Shown in pieces: positions 35,348 to 43,369 of a stretch of 64,000 nucleotides of DNA. A program made the position numbers and the translations under genes. Every line of letters starts with the position of its first letter. Position 1 is the first letter of the stretch. A model generated the notes under the pieces. It ran no database searches and was not told where the DNA came from. It saw nothing but the letters and a program-made list of their open reading frames with translations. The stretch lies in assembly GCA_947443645.1 (NCBI GenBank), contig CANEXF010000002.1, forward strand, positions 124,001 to 188,000, written 5' to 3'. This stretch comes from Comamonadaceae bacterium. GTDB taxonomy: Bacteria > Pseudomonadota > Gammaproteobacteria > Burkholderiales > Burkholderiaceae_C.

Positions 35348-35974
35348 TCAAACCCAGGCTTGCAAAACGTAGTCGTAGGCCGCTTGGCCGTTGGTCATGT
35401 CGACGCGTTGCAATTTGATTTGTAAATCGCCGCCTTGCCTCACCAGGGTGTGGCGGTAGCTTCCGCCAAAGTGCCGTATGTTGTCTCGTCGCATTTCCAT
35501 CATCTGAAAGCGAGAGTACACCTCTACCGTGTTGGTGTCTGCCGCCTCAATCACGATGTTGCCAACGATATGATTGGTTCCCCACTGCGCAGCTTGTGAC
35601 CATGCGTTGGGGTGTAGCAGTCTGCGCATGCGGACCTCCATGAGAAACTTGTCCTCTGCAAAAATGGAAGCTTCACGGCGCCAGTCCGTTTGCGTGGGCG
35701 TGGAGGGCATCCAGTAAACGCCTTCATCGCTGAACAGTTTGCCCCATTCTCCCCAGGCCTTGTTGTCGAGCAAAGCGGCTTGATGGAACAGCAACTCTTC
35801 GACTTGCCGCTGCAACGCTGCATCAATTTTGATGGCTTTGGGAATGTAACCTTGGCTGGGCTGTCGGCCTCGCCCAATGTGATCAGGCTCTATGGAGTCC
35901 GCACCAGACATCGATTGAATGCCTTCAATCACAACGCCTGTGGCGAGTACTTCTTTGACTTCAGTGGTTTTCAT
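35348..35974 (-). CDS. Aromatic ring-hydroxylating dioxygenase, small (beta) subunit
   Basis: A 208-residue NTF2-fold/cone-shaped subunit. An N-terminal extension (MKTTEVKEVLATGVVIEG) leads to the beta-subunit core: LQRQVEELLFHQAALLDNKAWGEWGKLFSDEGVYWMPSTPTQTD, then RRLLHPNAWSQAAQWGTNHIVGNI and VYSRFQMMEMRRDNIRHFGGSYRHTLVRQGGDLQIKLQRVDM. It is a structural partner of the alpha subunit. The ATG at 35974 follows an AGGAG and lies 14 bases after the alpha stop codon, so the two form an operon. A/T content of the region is visibly higher than that of flanking genes. Confidence 0.92.
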   Translation of the reverse strand: MKTTEVKEVLATGVVIEGIQSMSGADSIEPDHIGRGRQPSQGYIPKAIKIDAALQRQVEELLFHQAALLDNKAWGEWGKLFSDEGVYWMPSTPTQTDWRREASIFAEDKFLMEVRMRRLLHPNAWSQAAQWGTNHIVGNIVIEAADTNTVEVYSRFQMMEMRRDNIRHFGGSYRHTLVRQGGDLQIKLQRVDMTNGQAAYDYVLQAWV

Positions 35975-35988
35975 GGGTCGACTCCTGT

Positions 35989-37311
35989 TCAGGCTTTTGC
36001 CAAGGGTTGAATGGCGGCGCGGATATAAGACTCCCAAGCCTTGAACTGATTGCGCATCACGACTTCGCTGGTGCCATTATTTGAATACAAAACACCATCT
36101 TTTTCCGTGTCGCCACCGTAATTGCGGTGGAAGCTGACCCATTCGCCGCCTTTGGATTCCAGTCCCAGTTGGCCCTTGTGCCAGTTTTCCAGGTCGTCGG
36201 CATTGATCATGGTGGCCGGCGAGTTCACCAGGTTGAAATACCAAAGCGAGCGTTCGTAGATGGCTTCTGGCACACCTTTTAGGCGGAAGTGCCATATTTC
36301 CGACAGCGTTTTGTTCGGCGCCATCGGACGCAGGCAACGCACTTGTTGCAAAGGGGACTGAACAGACAGGTAGGGGTAGATCAGCACGTGGTGAATACTG
36401 CGTGCCAAATACTCTTCGCCTTTTTCCTCTCCATACGCCTTCTTGATCAAAGCTTCATATTCCACGGTGTCCGGGTCGGTGGGACGCAGACCCATATAGG
36501 CTTTCAAAATGCCATGGCCGAATTTGAAATTCACGGTTTGAACTGAGTCCCACTGATCAAAGCTGGAGGCAAAGGTGGACAGGTAATGGAAGAACAAAGG
36601 CGCATCACCTTTTTCTTTTTTCAAGCGCTGCTCAACTTTGCGCGCTGACACGCCGGTTGACTGGTGCGTGACGGAGGGGTGCAAGGCATCCAGTTGATTC
36701 TCCATGAAGAACTTCCAGTTGGAATGCTGCACCACACGGTGGCAGACAGGCACGGCCTCAACCTCACCTACGGGCGATCGGTCGCACATGTCGTCAAAGG
36801 CCACTTTGGCCTCGCCCAAAAATTCGACCAAGCCAGGCCCCTCTTTGGACAAACTGACAAAAACAAAACCGCGATAGCTGTCCACACGGGCCGCTGCGAC
36901 CATGCTGCAATCTGGATCGCTCGTGTTCATGCGAGTGCCGTCGTAGCCTTTGACCAAAGGAATGGCCTTGACTTTGCCGTTCAGATTGAAGCTCCATGCA
37001 TGGTAGGAACACACGAAGCCTTTGCCGGTGTTGCCGCTTTGATTGCCGCATAGCTCTACACCGCGGTGAGGGCAGCGGTTGTAAAGCACTTTGACGCTTT
37101 TGTCGATGTCTCGCACCATGACCATGGGCTGGCGGCCAATTTGCATGGTGAAGTAATCGCCAACCTCTTTCACTTGGGATTCATGGCCGCAATAGACCCA
37201 AGCCTTCTCAAATATGTGCTCCATTTCGAGATCAAAAAGCTTCTGATCTGTATAGACGCTCTTGTGAACGCGGTCTGGTTGAACCAAGTGGTCTAAATCT
37301 ATCGATTGCAT
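35989..37311 (-). CDS. Aromatic ring-hydroxylating dioxygenase, large (alpha) subunit with Rieske centre
   Basis: A 440-residue Rieske non-haem iron oxygenase. The Rieske [2Fe-2S] ligands are CPHRG (about residues 79-83) and CSYHAW (about 100-105). The mononuclear Fe(II) site is DALHPSVTH (about 207-215; Asp, two His), with a later Asp in NADDLENWH as the third ligand. It needs a reductase, and often a ferredoxin, for electrons; none is encoded in this window. The substrate is unknown; proximity to a carboxylate-type Liv importer suggests an aromatic acid. It is divergent from the LysR gene, a usual arrangement for catabolic operons. Confidence 0.94.
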   Translation of the reverse strand: MQSIDLDHLVQPDRVHKSVYTDQKLFDLEMEHIFEKAWVYCGHESQVKEVGDYFTMQIGRQPMVMVRDIDKSVKVLYNRCPHRGVELCGNQSGNTGKGFVCSYHAWSFNLNGKVKAIPLVKGYDGTRMNTSDPDCSMVAAARVDSYRGFVFVSLSKEGPGLVEFLGEAKVAFDDMCDRSPVGEVEAVPVCHRVVQHSNWKFFMENQLDALHPSVTHQSTGVSARKVEQRLKKEKGDAPLFFHYLSTFASSFDQWDSVQTVNFKFGHGILKAYMGLRPTDPDTVEYEALIKKAYGEEKGEEYLARSIHHVLIYPYLSVQSPLQQVRCLRPMAPNKTLSEIWHFRLKGVPEAIYERSLWYFNLVNSPATMINADDLENWHKGQLGLESKGGEWVSFHRNYGGDTEKDGVLYSNNGTSEVVMRNQFKAWESYIRAAIQPLAKA

Positions 37312-37404
37312 GAAAACTCCATTTCAGGGCTTGAGATGAACACGAACCGATAACTTAACGTAGCTCAAGAAATAGATCTACAACAATTCATGCTTTTTCT
37401 ATTA

Positions 37405-37417
37405 CCATAGGTTATGG
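37405..37417. promoter_or_regulatory. Inverted repeat CCATA-GGT-TATGG over the LysR start
   Basis: A perfect 5-base inverted repeat with a 3-base spacer, whose right half contains the ATG of the LysR gene; a second overlapping short palindrome (CTATTACCATAG, 37399-37410) precedes it. In LysR systems such sites lie between the divergent genes, but proof is lacking. Confidence 0.35.
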
Positions 37418-38313
37418 ATTACAGAAAAGTTCAACTCTTTCTTGCGGCAGCTCGTTACGGCAATCTCACCGAGGCTGCGGCTTCGATGGAGATTTCTCAG
37501 CCGGCGATGTCCAAGAGCATCAAGGCGCTTGAGAAGACGCTAGGGGTTCGTTTACTGGAGCGCGGTCGGTTTGGTGTCAGCCTCACGCCTTTTGGGCAAG
37601 CCCTGATGGAGCATGGCCGCATCATCGAAGCGGAAATGCGAAATGCCGTGGGTGAAATTCAATCGATGCGGGGCGCTCAAAGGGGCCACGTGATGGTTGG
37701 CTGTGGTCCCACGGAAGCCACCCGTCTTTTGCCATTGGCGCTCAAGGTGTTGGCAGAAGAAAACCCCAACGTTCATGTCACTGTGTTGTATGGCTTGAAC
37801 GAGGCCTTGATGCCGTGGGTGAAACAAGGGGAGGTCGACTTTGCGTTGTCATCGGTGCCCGCCAGGTCGGCAGATGCAGAGTTGGTTCACGACTATCTGT
37901 CGACAGAGCGTGCCACCGTGGTCGCCCGTGCAGATCATCCCCTGTCCAAACACAAGTTGGTCACCCCCGGCATGTTGGTGAAATATCCATGGGTACTGCC
38001 GAGGCACCGGGAATTGGAGCGGCTTGCCTTTGACGATTACTTTGTTTCGCATGATCTGGAGCCGCCCGTGGCGCAAGTTGAAACAACCTCCACCGTGCTG
38101 ATGAAATCCATGGTGATGCAAAGCGATGCCTTAACCTTCATCCCCGAGGAATTAATTTACTGGGAAGCACGAGCAGGACAGCTCAAGGCACTTGAGGCCA
38201 CAGACAATCAATGGGAAAGGCGCGTGGGCATCACGCGCCGTCGCAAAGCAACGTTCAGTCCTGCCGGGAAATTGCTGATGCAAGCGGTCAAATCAGTGGC
38301 GCAAAAGTTTTAA
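37414..38313 (+). CDS. LysR-family transcriptional regulator
   Basis: A 299-residue LTTR. The N-terminal helix-turn-helix is MDYRKVQLFLAAARYGNLTEAAASMEISQPAMSKSIKALEKTLGVRLLER, followed by a helix linker and a two-lobe periplasmic-binding-like effector domain (VMVGCGPTEATRLLPLALKVLAEENPNVHVTV onward). It lies between the divergent dioxygenase genes and the convergent Liv genes, so the most economical role is control of this island by an aromatic or related effector. Its gene is relatively A/T-rich compared with the surrounding chromosome. It ends 2 bases before the livF stop. Confidence 0.93.
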   Translation: MDYRKVQLFLAAARYGNLTEAAASMEISQPAMSKSIKALEKTLGVRLLERGRFGVSLTPFGQALMEHGRIIEAEMRNAVGEIQSMRGAQRGHVMVGCGPTEATRLLPLALKVLAEENPNVHVTVLYGLNEALMPWVKQGEVDFALSSVPARSADAELVHDYLSTERATVVARADHPLSKHKLVTPGMLVKYPWVLPRHRELERLAFDDYFVSHDLEPPVAQVETTSTVLMKSMVMQSDALTFIPEELIYWEARAGQLKALEATDNQWERRVGITRRRKATFSPAGKLLMQAVKSVAQKF

Positions 38314-38315
38314 GC

Positions 38316-39023
38316 TTAAACGCCCAGATAGCGCGTCCACAATTGGCGATCGTCTCGCAACGCCTTAGAGCTGCCCGTCCAGGCCGCCAGCCCACGCTCC
38401 ATGATGAGGTGGTGCGATGCAATCTCCACCAAGCGATTGACATACTTGTCGACCACGATCAAGGTTTGCCCTTCGTCGCAAAGCAAGCGCAAACATTTCC
38501 AAATTTCTTCGCGAATGAGAGGTGCCAAACCTTCCGTGGCTTCGTCCAGAATGATCAGGCGAGGGTTGGTTACCAAAGCGCGGCCAATGGCCAACATTTG
38601 TTGTTCACCGCCTGAAAGTTGAGAGCCCAAGTTGGGTTTTCGCTCGGCTAGTCTAGGAAATAATCCGTACACGCGGGCTGGGGTCCAAAGGTCTCTGCTT
38701 CGGTGGCGATTGCTCGCGAAGGCCGTGAGGTGTTCGTCAACCGATAAGTTGGGGAAAACCTGTCGACCTTCCGGTACCACAGCAATTCCCAATCGTGCAA
38801 TTTTGTCGGCAGTCTGGTTGGTGATGTCGTGACCGTCAAATATCACCTGACCGCCTTGAACAGACTTGAGGCCCAGAATGCTTCGAATCAACGTCGTTTT
38901 GCCCATGCCGTTACGGCCAAGCAACCCCATGGATTCACCTGCGTGGAGGCTGAAGTCAATGCCAAAAAGAACCTGACTCCCTTGGTAAGCCGATTGCACA
39001 TTTTGAACATGCAGCAAGCTCAT
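38316..39023 (-). CDS. livF: Branched-chain amino acid-type ABC transporter ATP-binding protein LivF
   Basis: A 235-residue ABC ATPase. Walker A is GRNGMGKTT (about residues 37-45), the signature is LSGGEQQMLAIGRAL, Walker B is LIILDEATEGL, and the H-loop area lies in TLIVVDKYVNRL (His replaced by Lys/Tyr at the usual position, as is common in LivF-like proteins). It couples ATP hydrolysis to uptake with LivG/LivH/LivM. The start overlaps the livG stop by four bases (ATGA type). The substrate is inferred from LivK, not from this subunit. Confidence 0.93.
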   Translation of the reverse strand: MSLLHVQNVQSAYQGSQVLFGIDFSLHAGESMGLLGRNGMGKTTLIRSILGLKSVQGGQVIFDGHDITNQTADKIARLGIAVVPEGRQVFPNLSVDEHLTAFASNRHRSRDLWTPARVYGLFPRLAERKPNLGSQLSGGEQQMLAIGRALVTNPRLIILDEATEGLAPLIREEIWKCLRLLCDEGQTLIVVDKYVNRLVEIASHHLIMERGLAAWTGSSKALRDDRQLWTRYLGV

Positions 39024-39775
39024 GCGTTTTCCTCGCCCAGGTAAGCAGCAATGACTTGTGGGTGATGTCTGATTTCTTGAGGGGTGCCAGTGGCAATGAC
39101 CGCGCCGCTGACCAGCACAGAAATTCTGTCGGCCAATCTGAACACGGCGTCCATGTCGTGCTCAATGAGCAAAATAGCTGATTTTTCGCGCAATTTGAGG
39201 ATAAGTTTAAATATGCGCTCAGATTCAACAGGTCCGGCGCCTGCCATGGGTTCATCCAGCAGTAACAGTTGAGCTTGTGTGGCCATCGCCAGACCCAGTT
39301 CCAAAATGCGTTGTTCACCATGCGAGAGTTCGCTTGCATGGTCGTGTGCGCGCTGTGCAAGGCCCAGATCATCCAGTAGACGCATGGCTTGGTCTGACAG
39401 TTCAGCTTCCTGGCTGACAGGTTTCCAAAAGGAAAAGCTATTCCCCATTCTGGCCTGGACGGCCAGGGAAACATTCTCCACCACTGTGAACGATTTGAAG
39501 AGGCGGGTGATTTGAAAAGACCTTGTCAGACCCAAGCGCACGCGCTCATGGGTGGGCATGGTCGTGATATCTTGACCCTTGAAAAAAATATGGCCACTGT
39601 CGCTTGGCAGCAAGCCAGACAACTGCGCTACCAAACTGGTTTTCCCCGCGCCGTTGGGACCAATCAGTGCATGAATTTCCTTGGGCTCAACTTGCAGGTT
39701 GACATGGTCTGTGGCGAGCACGGCGCCAAACTTTTTAACCAAGTTTTGAATCTTGAGCAAAGACGGCTGCGTCAT
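39020..39775 (-). CDS. livG: Branched-chain amino acid-type ABC transporter ATP-binding protein LivG
   Basis: A 251-residue ABC ATPase. Walker A is GPNGAGKTSL, the Q-loop region is TRSFQITRLF, the signature variant is LSHGEQRILELGLA, Walker B is LLLLDEPMAG, and the H-loop is LIEHDMDAVF. The ATG at 39775 overlaps the livM stop (ATGA); the frame is open further upstream but gives unlike residues. It pairs with LivF as the cytoplasmic motor. Together with LivK, LivH and LivM the set is complete. Confidence 0.94.
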   Translation of the reverse strand: MTQPSLLKIQNLVKKFGAVLATDHVNLQVEPKEIHALIGPNGAGKTSLVAQLSGLLPSDSGHIFFKGQDITTMPTHERVRLGLTRSFQITRLFKSFTVVENVSLAVQARMGNSFSFWKPVSQEAELSDQAMRLLDDLGLAQRAHDHASELSHGEQRILELGLAMATQAQLLLLDEPMAGAGPVESERIFKLILKLREKSAILLIEHDMDAVFRLADRISVLVSGAVIATGTPQEIRHHPQVIAAYLGEENA

Positions 39776-40731
39776 GAATGCCTCTTCGACCCAAGCTTGG
39801 CTCGCCTGTTGAAGAGACTCGACAGACCTCGGGGTGCCAATAGCACCACTGCCAATAAGAACCACCCCACGTAGAACTGCGAATACACCGTGTACTCGGC
39901 GATCACATCCTCCAATATGAGCAGCACCAAGGCGCCCCACAAGCCACCCGAGAGCGTGCCCACACCGCCCAAAATGACCATGACCATCAAGTTGCCCGAT
40001 TGCGTCCAGTGCATCAAGTTGGGGCTGACGTAGTTCTGGTGGTTGACCATCAAGGCGCCCGCCAGGCCGCCCAGAGTGCCGGCAATGATGAACAAAACAC
40101 ATTTGTACGTATAGGCGTGAAAGCCGATGGCATCCACACGCGTGTCATCGTCACGAATGGCCAAAATCACCCGGCCAAAACGTGACTTCATCATGCGTGA
40201 AATCAAGATCAGTGTGAGCACTAAAACCAGCAGCACAACAAAGTAAAAAGTCACGTCGTTTTTCAAATCAAGTCCCATGCCAAAGTTGGAGCGCGATTTG
40301 ATGTTCAAGCCTTCATCGCCGCCATAGGCTTTGATGGAGTTCACCAAGTAGTAAATCATTTGTGCAAAAGCCAGCGTGATCATGATGAAATACACGCCAC
40401 GCGTTCGTAGGGAGATGGCGCCAATCAAGGCTGCTGCCAAGGCGGAAATACCCATGGCAACTGCAAAGTTCAACCAGCCATTGGTCATCCCTTCGGTGAT
40501 CATGATGCCCACGGTATACGCGCCAATGCCCACAAAGGCAGCGTGCCCAAATGACACCAAACCGCCGAAACCCAGAATAAGGTTAAGGCTGCAAGCCGCG
40601 ATGCCATAAATCATCATGCGGCTGAGCATGCTGATGTAAAAGTCTTGGCCTCTGGCATGCAGTGCCAATGGCAGTGCAATGGCCAGTGCCAGCAACAATA
40701 TCCAAAGCCAGGGAGGAGTTTCGCGATTCAT
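39772..40731 (-). CDS. livM: Branched-chain amino acid-type ABC transporter permease LivM
   Basis: A 319-residue inner-membrane permease. Helices include PWLWILLLALAIALPLAL near the N-terminus and a core with YGIAACSLNLILGFGGLVSFGHAAFVGIGAYT, the LivM signature. The EAA-like cytoplasmic loop is RMMKSRFGRVILAIRDDDTRVDAIGFHAYTYK. The C-terminal part has GVGTLSGGLWGALVLLILEDV. It forms the heterodimeric channel with LivH. It ends four bases into livG and begins 12 bases after the livH stop. Confidence 0.94.
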   Translation of the reverse strand: MNRETPPWLWILLLALAIALPLALHARGQDFYISMLSRMMIYGIAACSLNLILGFGGLVSFGHAAFVGIGAYTVGIMITEGMTNGWLNFAVAMGISALAAALIGAISLRTRGVYFIMITLAFAQMIYYLVNSIKAYGGDEGLNIKSRSNFGMGLDLKNDVTFYFVVLLVLVLTLILISRMMKSRFGRVILAIRDDDTRVDAIGFHAYTYKCVLFIIAGTLGGLAGALMVNHQNYVSPNLMHWTQSGNLMVMVILGGVGTLSGGLWGALVLLILEDVIAEYTVYSQFYVGWFLLAVVLLAPRGLSSLFNRRAKLGSKRHS

Positions 40732-40743
40732 CTTTACCTCGGC

Positions 40744-41661
40744 TCAAGAGCGAGCTGAGAACAGCCCCTGGGGGCGAAGAAAGAGCACCAAGGCCATCAA
40801 AAGATAGACCGAAATCGACGCGACTGCAGGCCCTGCAGCACTGGCGAATTGGGGCGAGAAAATTTCACGGAACAAATGCGGCAACAGCGTGCGACCCAGC
40901 GTGTCGACGAAGCCTACCAAAATGGCACCCACAAAAGCCCCCCAGACAGAGCCAATGCCGCCAATCACAATAACCACAAAGGCCAGAATGAGGATGTTCT
41001 CACCCATACCCACTTGAACGGCGAGCAACGGACCCAGCATGGCGCCCGCTACAGCGCAAAGTGCTGCGCCAATGCCAAAGACCCCTGTGAACAGTGCTTT
41101 GATGTTGATGCCCATGGCCATGGCCATTTCACGATTGGAAGCTCCCGCACGAACCCAGGCGCCCATCCGTGTTTTGGTGACCAAAAAAAACAACAGCAAT
41201 GCAATGGCTAAGCCTACTGCGATGATGACCAGGCGATAGCTGGGGTATGACAAACCAGGGAGTAACTCGACGGGCCCCGACAGCGCTTGGGGCGCAGACA
41301 AGGCAAGGTCAGAACCCCAAATCATTCGAACTGATTCATTGATGATGAGAATGAGGGCGAACGTAGCCAGGACTTGCGACAAGTGGTCGCGTTCATAAAG
41401 TGTTCTGAGCAGCGTGGCTTCCAGAATCATGCCCAGCACGGCGGTGAGCAAAACGGCCAACAGCACGCCCAGCAAGAACGACTGCGTTAACTGAACCAGC
41501 CAGGCCGTCAAAAAAGCACCCACCATGTAAAGGGCACCATGGGCCAAGTTGATCATGTCCATGATGCCGAACACCAGCGTCAATCCAGACGCCAGCAAAA
41601 ACAACATCAAGCCAAACTGCAGGCCATTCAAGGCCTGCTCCAACATCAAAATACTGCTCAT
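40744..41661 (-). CDS. livH: Branched-chain amino acid-type ABC transporter permease LivH
   Basis: A 305-residue permease. The N-terminal QALNGLQFGLMLFLLASGLTLVFGIMDMINLAHGALYMVGAFL is the LivH signature. The cytoplasmic loop is VRAGASNREMAMAMGINIKALFTGVFGIGAALCAVAGAMLGPLLAVQVGMG, and the C-terminal helices contain GGIGSVWGAFVGAILVGF. It partners LivM. It lies 16 bases downstream of livK and 12 bases upstream of livM. Confidence 0.94.
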   Translation of the reverse strand: MSSILMLEQALNGLQFGLMLFLLASGLTLVFGIMDMINLAHGALYMVGAFLTAWLVQLTQSFLLGVLLAVLLTAVLGMILEATLLRTLYERDHLSQVLATFALILIINESVRMIWGSDLALSAPQALSGPVELLPGLSYPSYRLVIIAVGLAIALLLFFLVTKTRMGAWVRAGASNREMAMAMGINIKALFTGVFGIGAALCAVAGAMLGPLLAVQVGMGENILILAFVVIVIGGIGSVWGAFVGAILVGFVDTLGRTLLPHLFREIFSPQFASAAGPAVASISVYLLMALVLFLRPQGLFSARS

Positions 41662-41677
41662 GGGGATCTAGATCCCC

Positions 41678-42862
41678 TTATTTCATTGGACAGTCTTTGA
41701 CGTAAGCGTCACCATGGTTGGTCATGATGGGTTGCCCCACAATGCGATTTACCAAGCGGCCTTGTGAGTCTTTCTGGATTTCACGCAAATAGTAGTTTTG
41801 AATTGGGTAATGGTTGGTGTTGAAGCGGAAATCACCTCGAACAGAATTGAACTTTACTGTTGCCAGCGTTTTGATCATGGCCTCTTTGTCTTCAATCTTG
41901 CCATTGGCTGCACGGACGGCTGCATCGATGAGAAGTGCAGTGTCATAGCCCTGAGCCGCATACAAAGTGGGCAACCGCTTGTATTCTTTTTCAAATTCAG
42001 TCACGAATTTTTTGTTGGCTTCGTTGGGCAGGTCGATGCCCCAGTGCGCCGTGTCAAAAATGCCGAGCATGTCATTTCCCACAGCGCGAATCACATCCTG
42101 GTCTGCACCGAATCCAGGTTGAATGAGGTGGATGCTTTTGTTCAAACCTGCGGCCATGAACTGCTTGATGAAGTTGATGCCCATGCCACCAGGTAGGAAG
42201 GTATAAACCACTTCAGGCTTGGCGGCACGAATTTCAGCCAACTCAGCTGAGTAGTCCAATTGGCCCAGCTTGGTGTAAACCTCGCCAGTGACATCGCCTT
42301 TGAAGAAACGTTTGAAACCTGCCAAGGAGTCTTTGCCCGCTTGATAGTTGGGAGCCAGCAAATAGGCTGACTTTACTTTTTGATTAGTGGCGTATTGGCC
42401 TGCTGCTTCATGATAGGCATCGTTGGGCCAAGACACCGCAAAGAAGTATGGGGTGCATTGCGCACCGGCAATCGGTGAGGGGGCCGCATTAGGGCTGAGG
42501 TAGATGGTTTTGCCGTCCACGGCTTCAGGCAATCCGGCCAACATGATGTTGGAGAACACCACGCCCGTTAAAAAGTCCACTTTGTCGCGTTTGACATAAC
42601 GCTCGAACAGTTGTTTGCCAACATCTGGTTTGAATTGGTCATCCGAGATGGAAACTTCAGCCGGCAACCCGCCTAGTTTTCCGCCATTGAGTTTGACGGC
42701 CAGCATGAAGGCGTCGCGAATGTCCACGCCCAAAGCCGCAGAAGGGCCGGACAGCGTGCTGACAAAACCTACTTTCACTTTATCGGCTGCCAACGCAGGT
42801 TGCATCGCCAGGGTGGCTACCGCAGCAAGGGTGACAAGACTTTTAGCCAACGGAAAAGACAT
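41678..42862 (-). CDS. livK: ABC transporter substrate-binding protein, LivK/aromatic-acid type
   Basis: A 394-residue periplasmic binding protein. The signal peptide MSFPLAKSLVTLAAVATLAMQPALA precedes ADKVKVGFVSTLSGPSAALG, typical of the LivK family (Peripla_BP_6). Later segments are FERYVKRDKVDFLTGVVFSNIMLAG and LLAPNYQAGKDSLAGFKRFF with the hinge region YTFLPGGMGINFIKQ. Because the island also encodes a Rieske dioxygenase and a LysR regulator, an aromatic or other cyclic carboxylate is a better guess than leucine, but this is inference. It is the first gene of the liv operon; the rather A/T-rich 42863-43016 upstream region could hold the promoter. Confidence 0.92.
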   Translation of the reverse strand: MSFPLAKSLVTLAAVATLAMQPALAADKVKVGFVSTLSGPSAALGVDIRDAFMLAVKLNGGKLGGLPAEVSISDDQFKPDVGKQLFERYVKRDKVDFLTGVVFSNIMLAGLPEAVDGKTIYLSPNAAPSPIAGAQCTPYFFAVSWPNDAYHEAAGQYATNQKVKSAYLLAPNYQAGKDSLAGFKRFFKGDVTGEVYTKLGQLDYSAELAEIRAAKPEVVYTFLPGGMGINFIKQFMAAGLNKSIHLIQPGFGADQDVIRAVGNDMLGIFDTAHWGIDLPNEANKKFVTEFEKEYKRLPTLYAAQGYDTALLIDAAVRAANGKIEDKEAMIKTLATVKFNSVRGDFRFNTNHYPIQNYYLREIQKDSQGRLVNRIVGQPIMTNHGDAYVKDCPMK

Positions 42863-43017
42863 GGAGAAATCCTGGTTAGACCGATAAAAAAAGAATACTT
42901 TCGTTTTCTAGGTAGCTGTTCATTCTGAGTCGGAACTGAAAATCATGGATATGGGGGTTTTCCCGTTTCATATGTGAAGCGCTTGCGGGGCGGCGGTGAA
43001 CAGATGTATATCCAGCC

Positions 43018-43321
43018 TTGACGCTGCACATCAAGCACATCACGTATTACCGCTAAACGGAGTCACTGCGCTACGCGCTAAGTCAGTGGCTGTTTTTGCG
43101 CCGCCAACGAGCCCGATCTGGCCAGCCATGCCTGGGTAGATGTGTGCCTGGATGTCGCCACCCGGCGCTGGGTCGGCATAGACGTGACCCATCACTGCCC
43201 GATCGACGAGCGCCACATACGCCTGGCCATGGGTACCGACTACAACGCCTGCCCGCCGGCCAAGGGCGTGCGCCAGGGCGGCGGCGAAGAACGCATGACG
43301 ATCACGATTGAGCCGGTTTGA
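43018..43321 (+). pseudogene. Decayed, internally deleted transglutaminase gene copy
   Basis: From 43021 the frame reads TLHIKHITYYR, a stop, then TESLRYAL, which corresponds to the first 20 residues of the intact transglutaminase (MKLHIRHTTDYRYSEPLLYAL). About 170 codons are then missing, and the sequence resumes in another frame at VSGCFCAANEPDLASHAW through to the ITIEPV end and stop at 43319-43321. The catalytic Cys region is deleted, but the His and Asp blocks remain. This is a remnant of a second paralogue, not a functional gene. It marks the right edge of the dioxygenase island. Confidence 0.88.
43082..43321 (+). repeat. Direct repeat, right copy (transglutaminase 3' end)
   Basis: It matches 34917-35162 over nearly its full length, with scattered third-position differences such as SIDVTHHCL versus GIDVTHHCP. 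The intervening 7.9 kb is the island. Confidence 0.9.
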
Positions 43322-43369
43322 CGCCCTTCAAAACGTATCGAAGTGGCGTTCTGCTTTGCGCTTTTGCCC

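Noticed and set aside
42863-43017. Attachment site or integrase target at the right edge of the island
   Set aside because: No tRNA gene, integrase or clear att-like repeat was found; only A/T-rich sequence and the livK upstream region are present.
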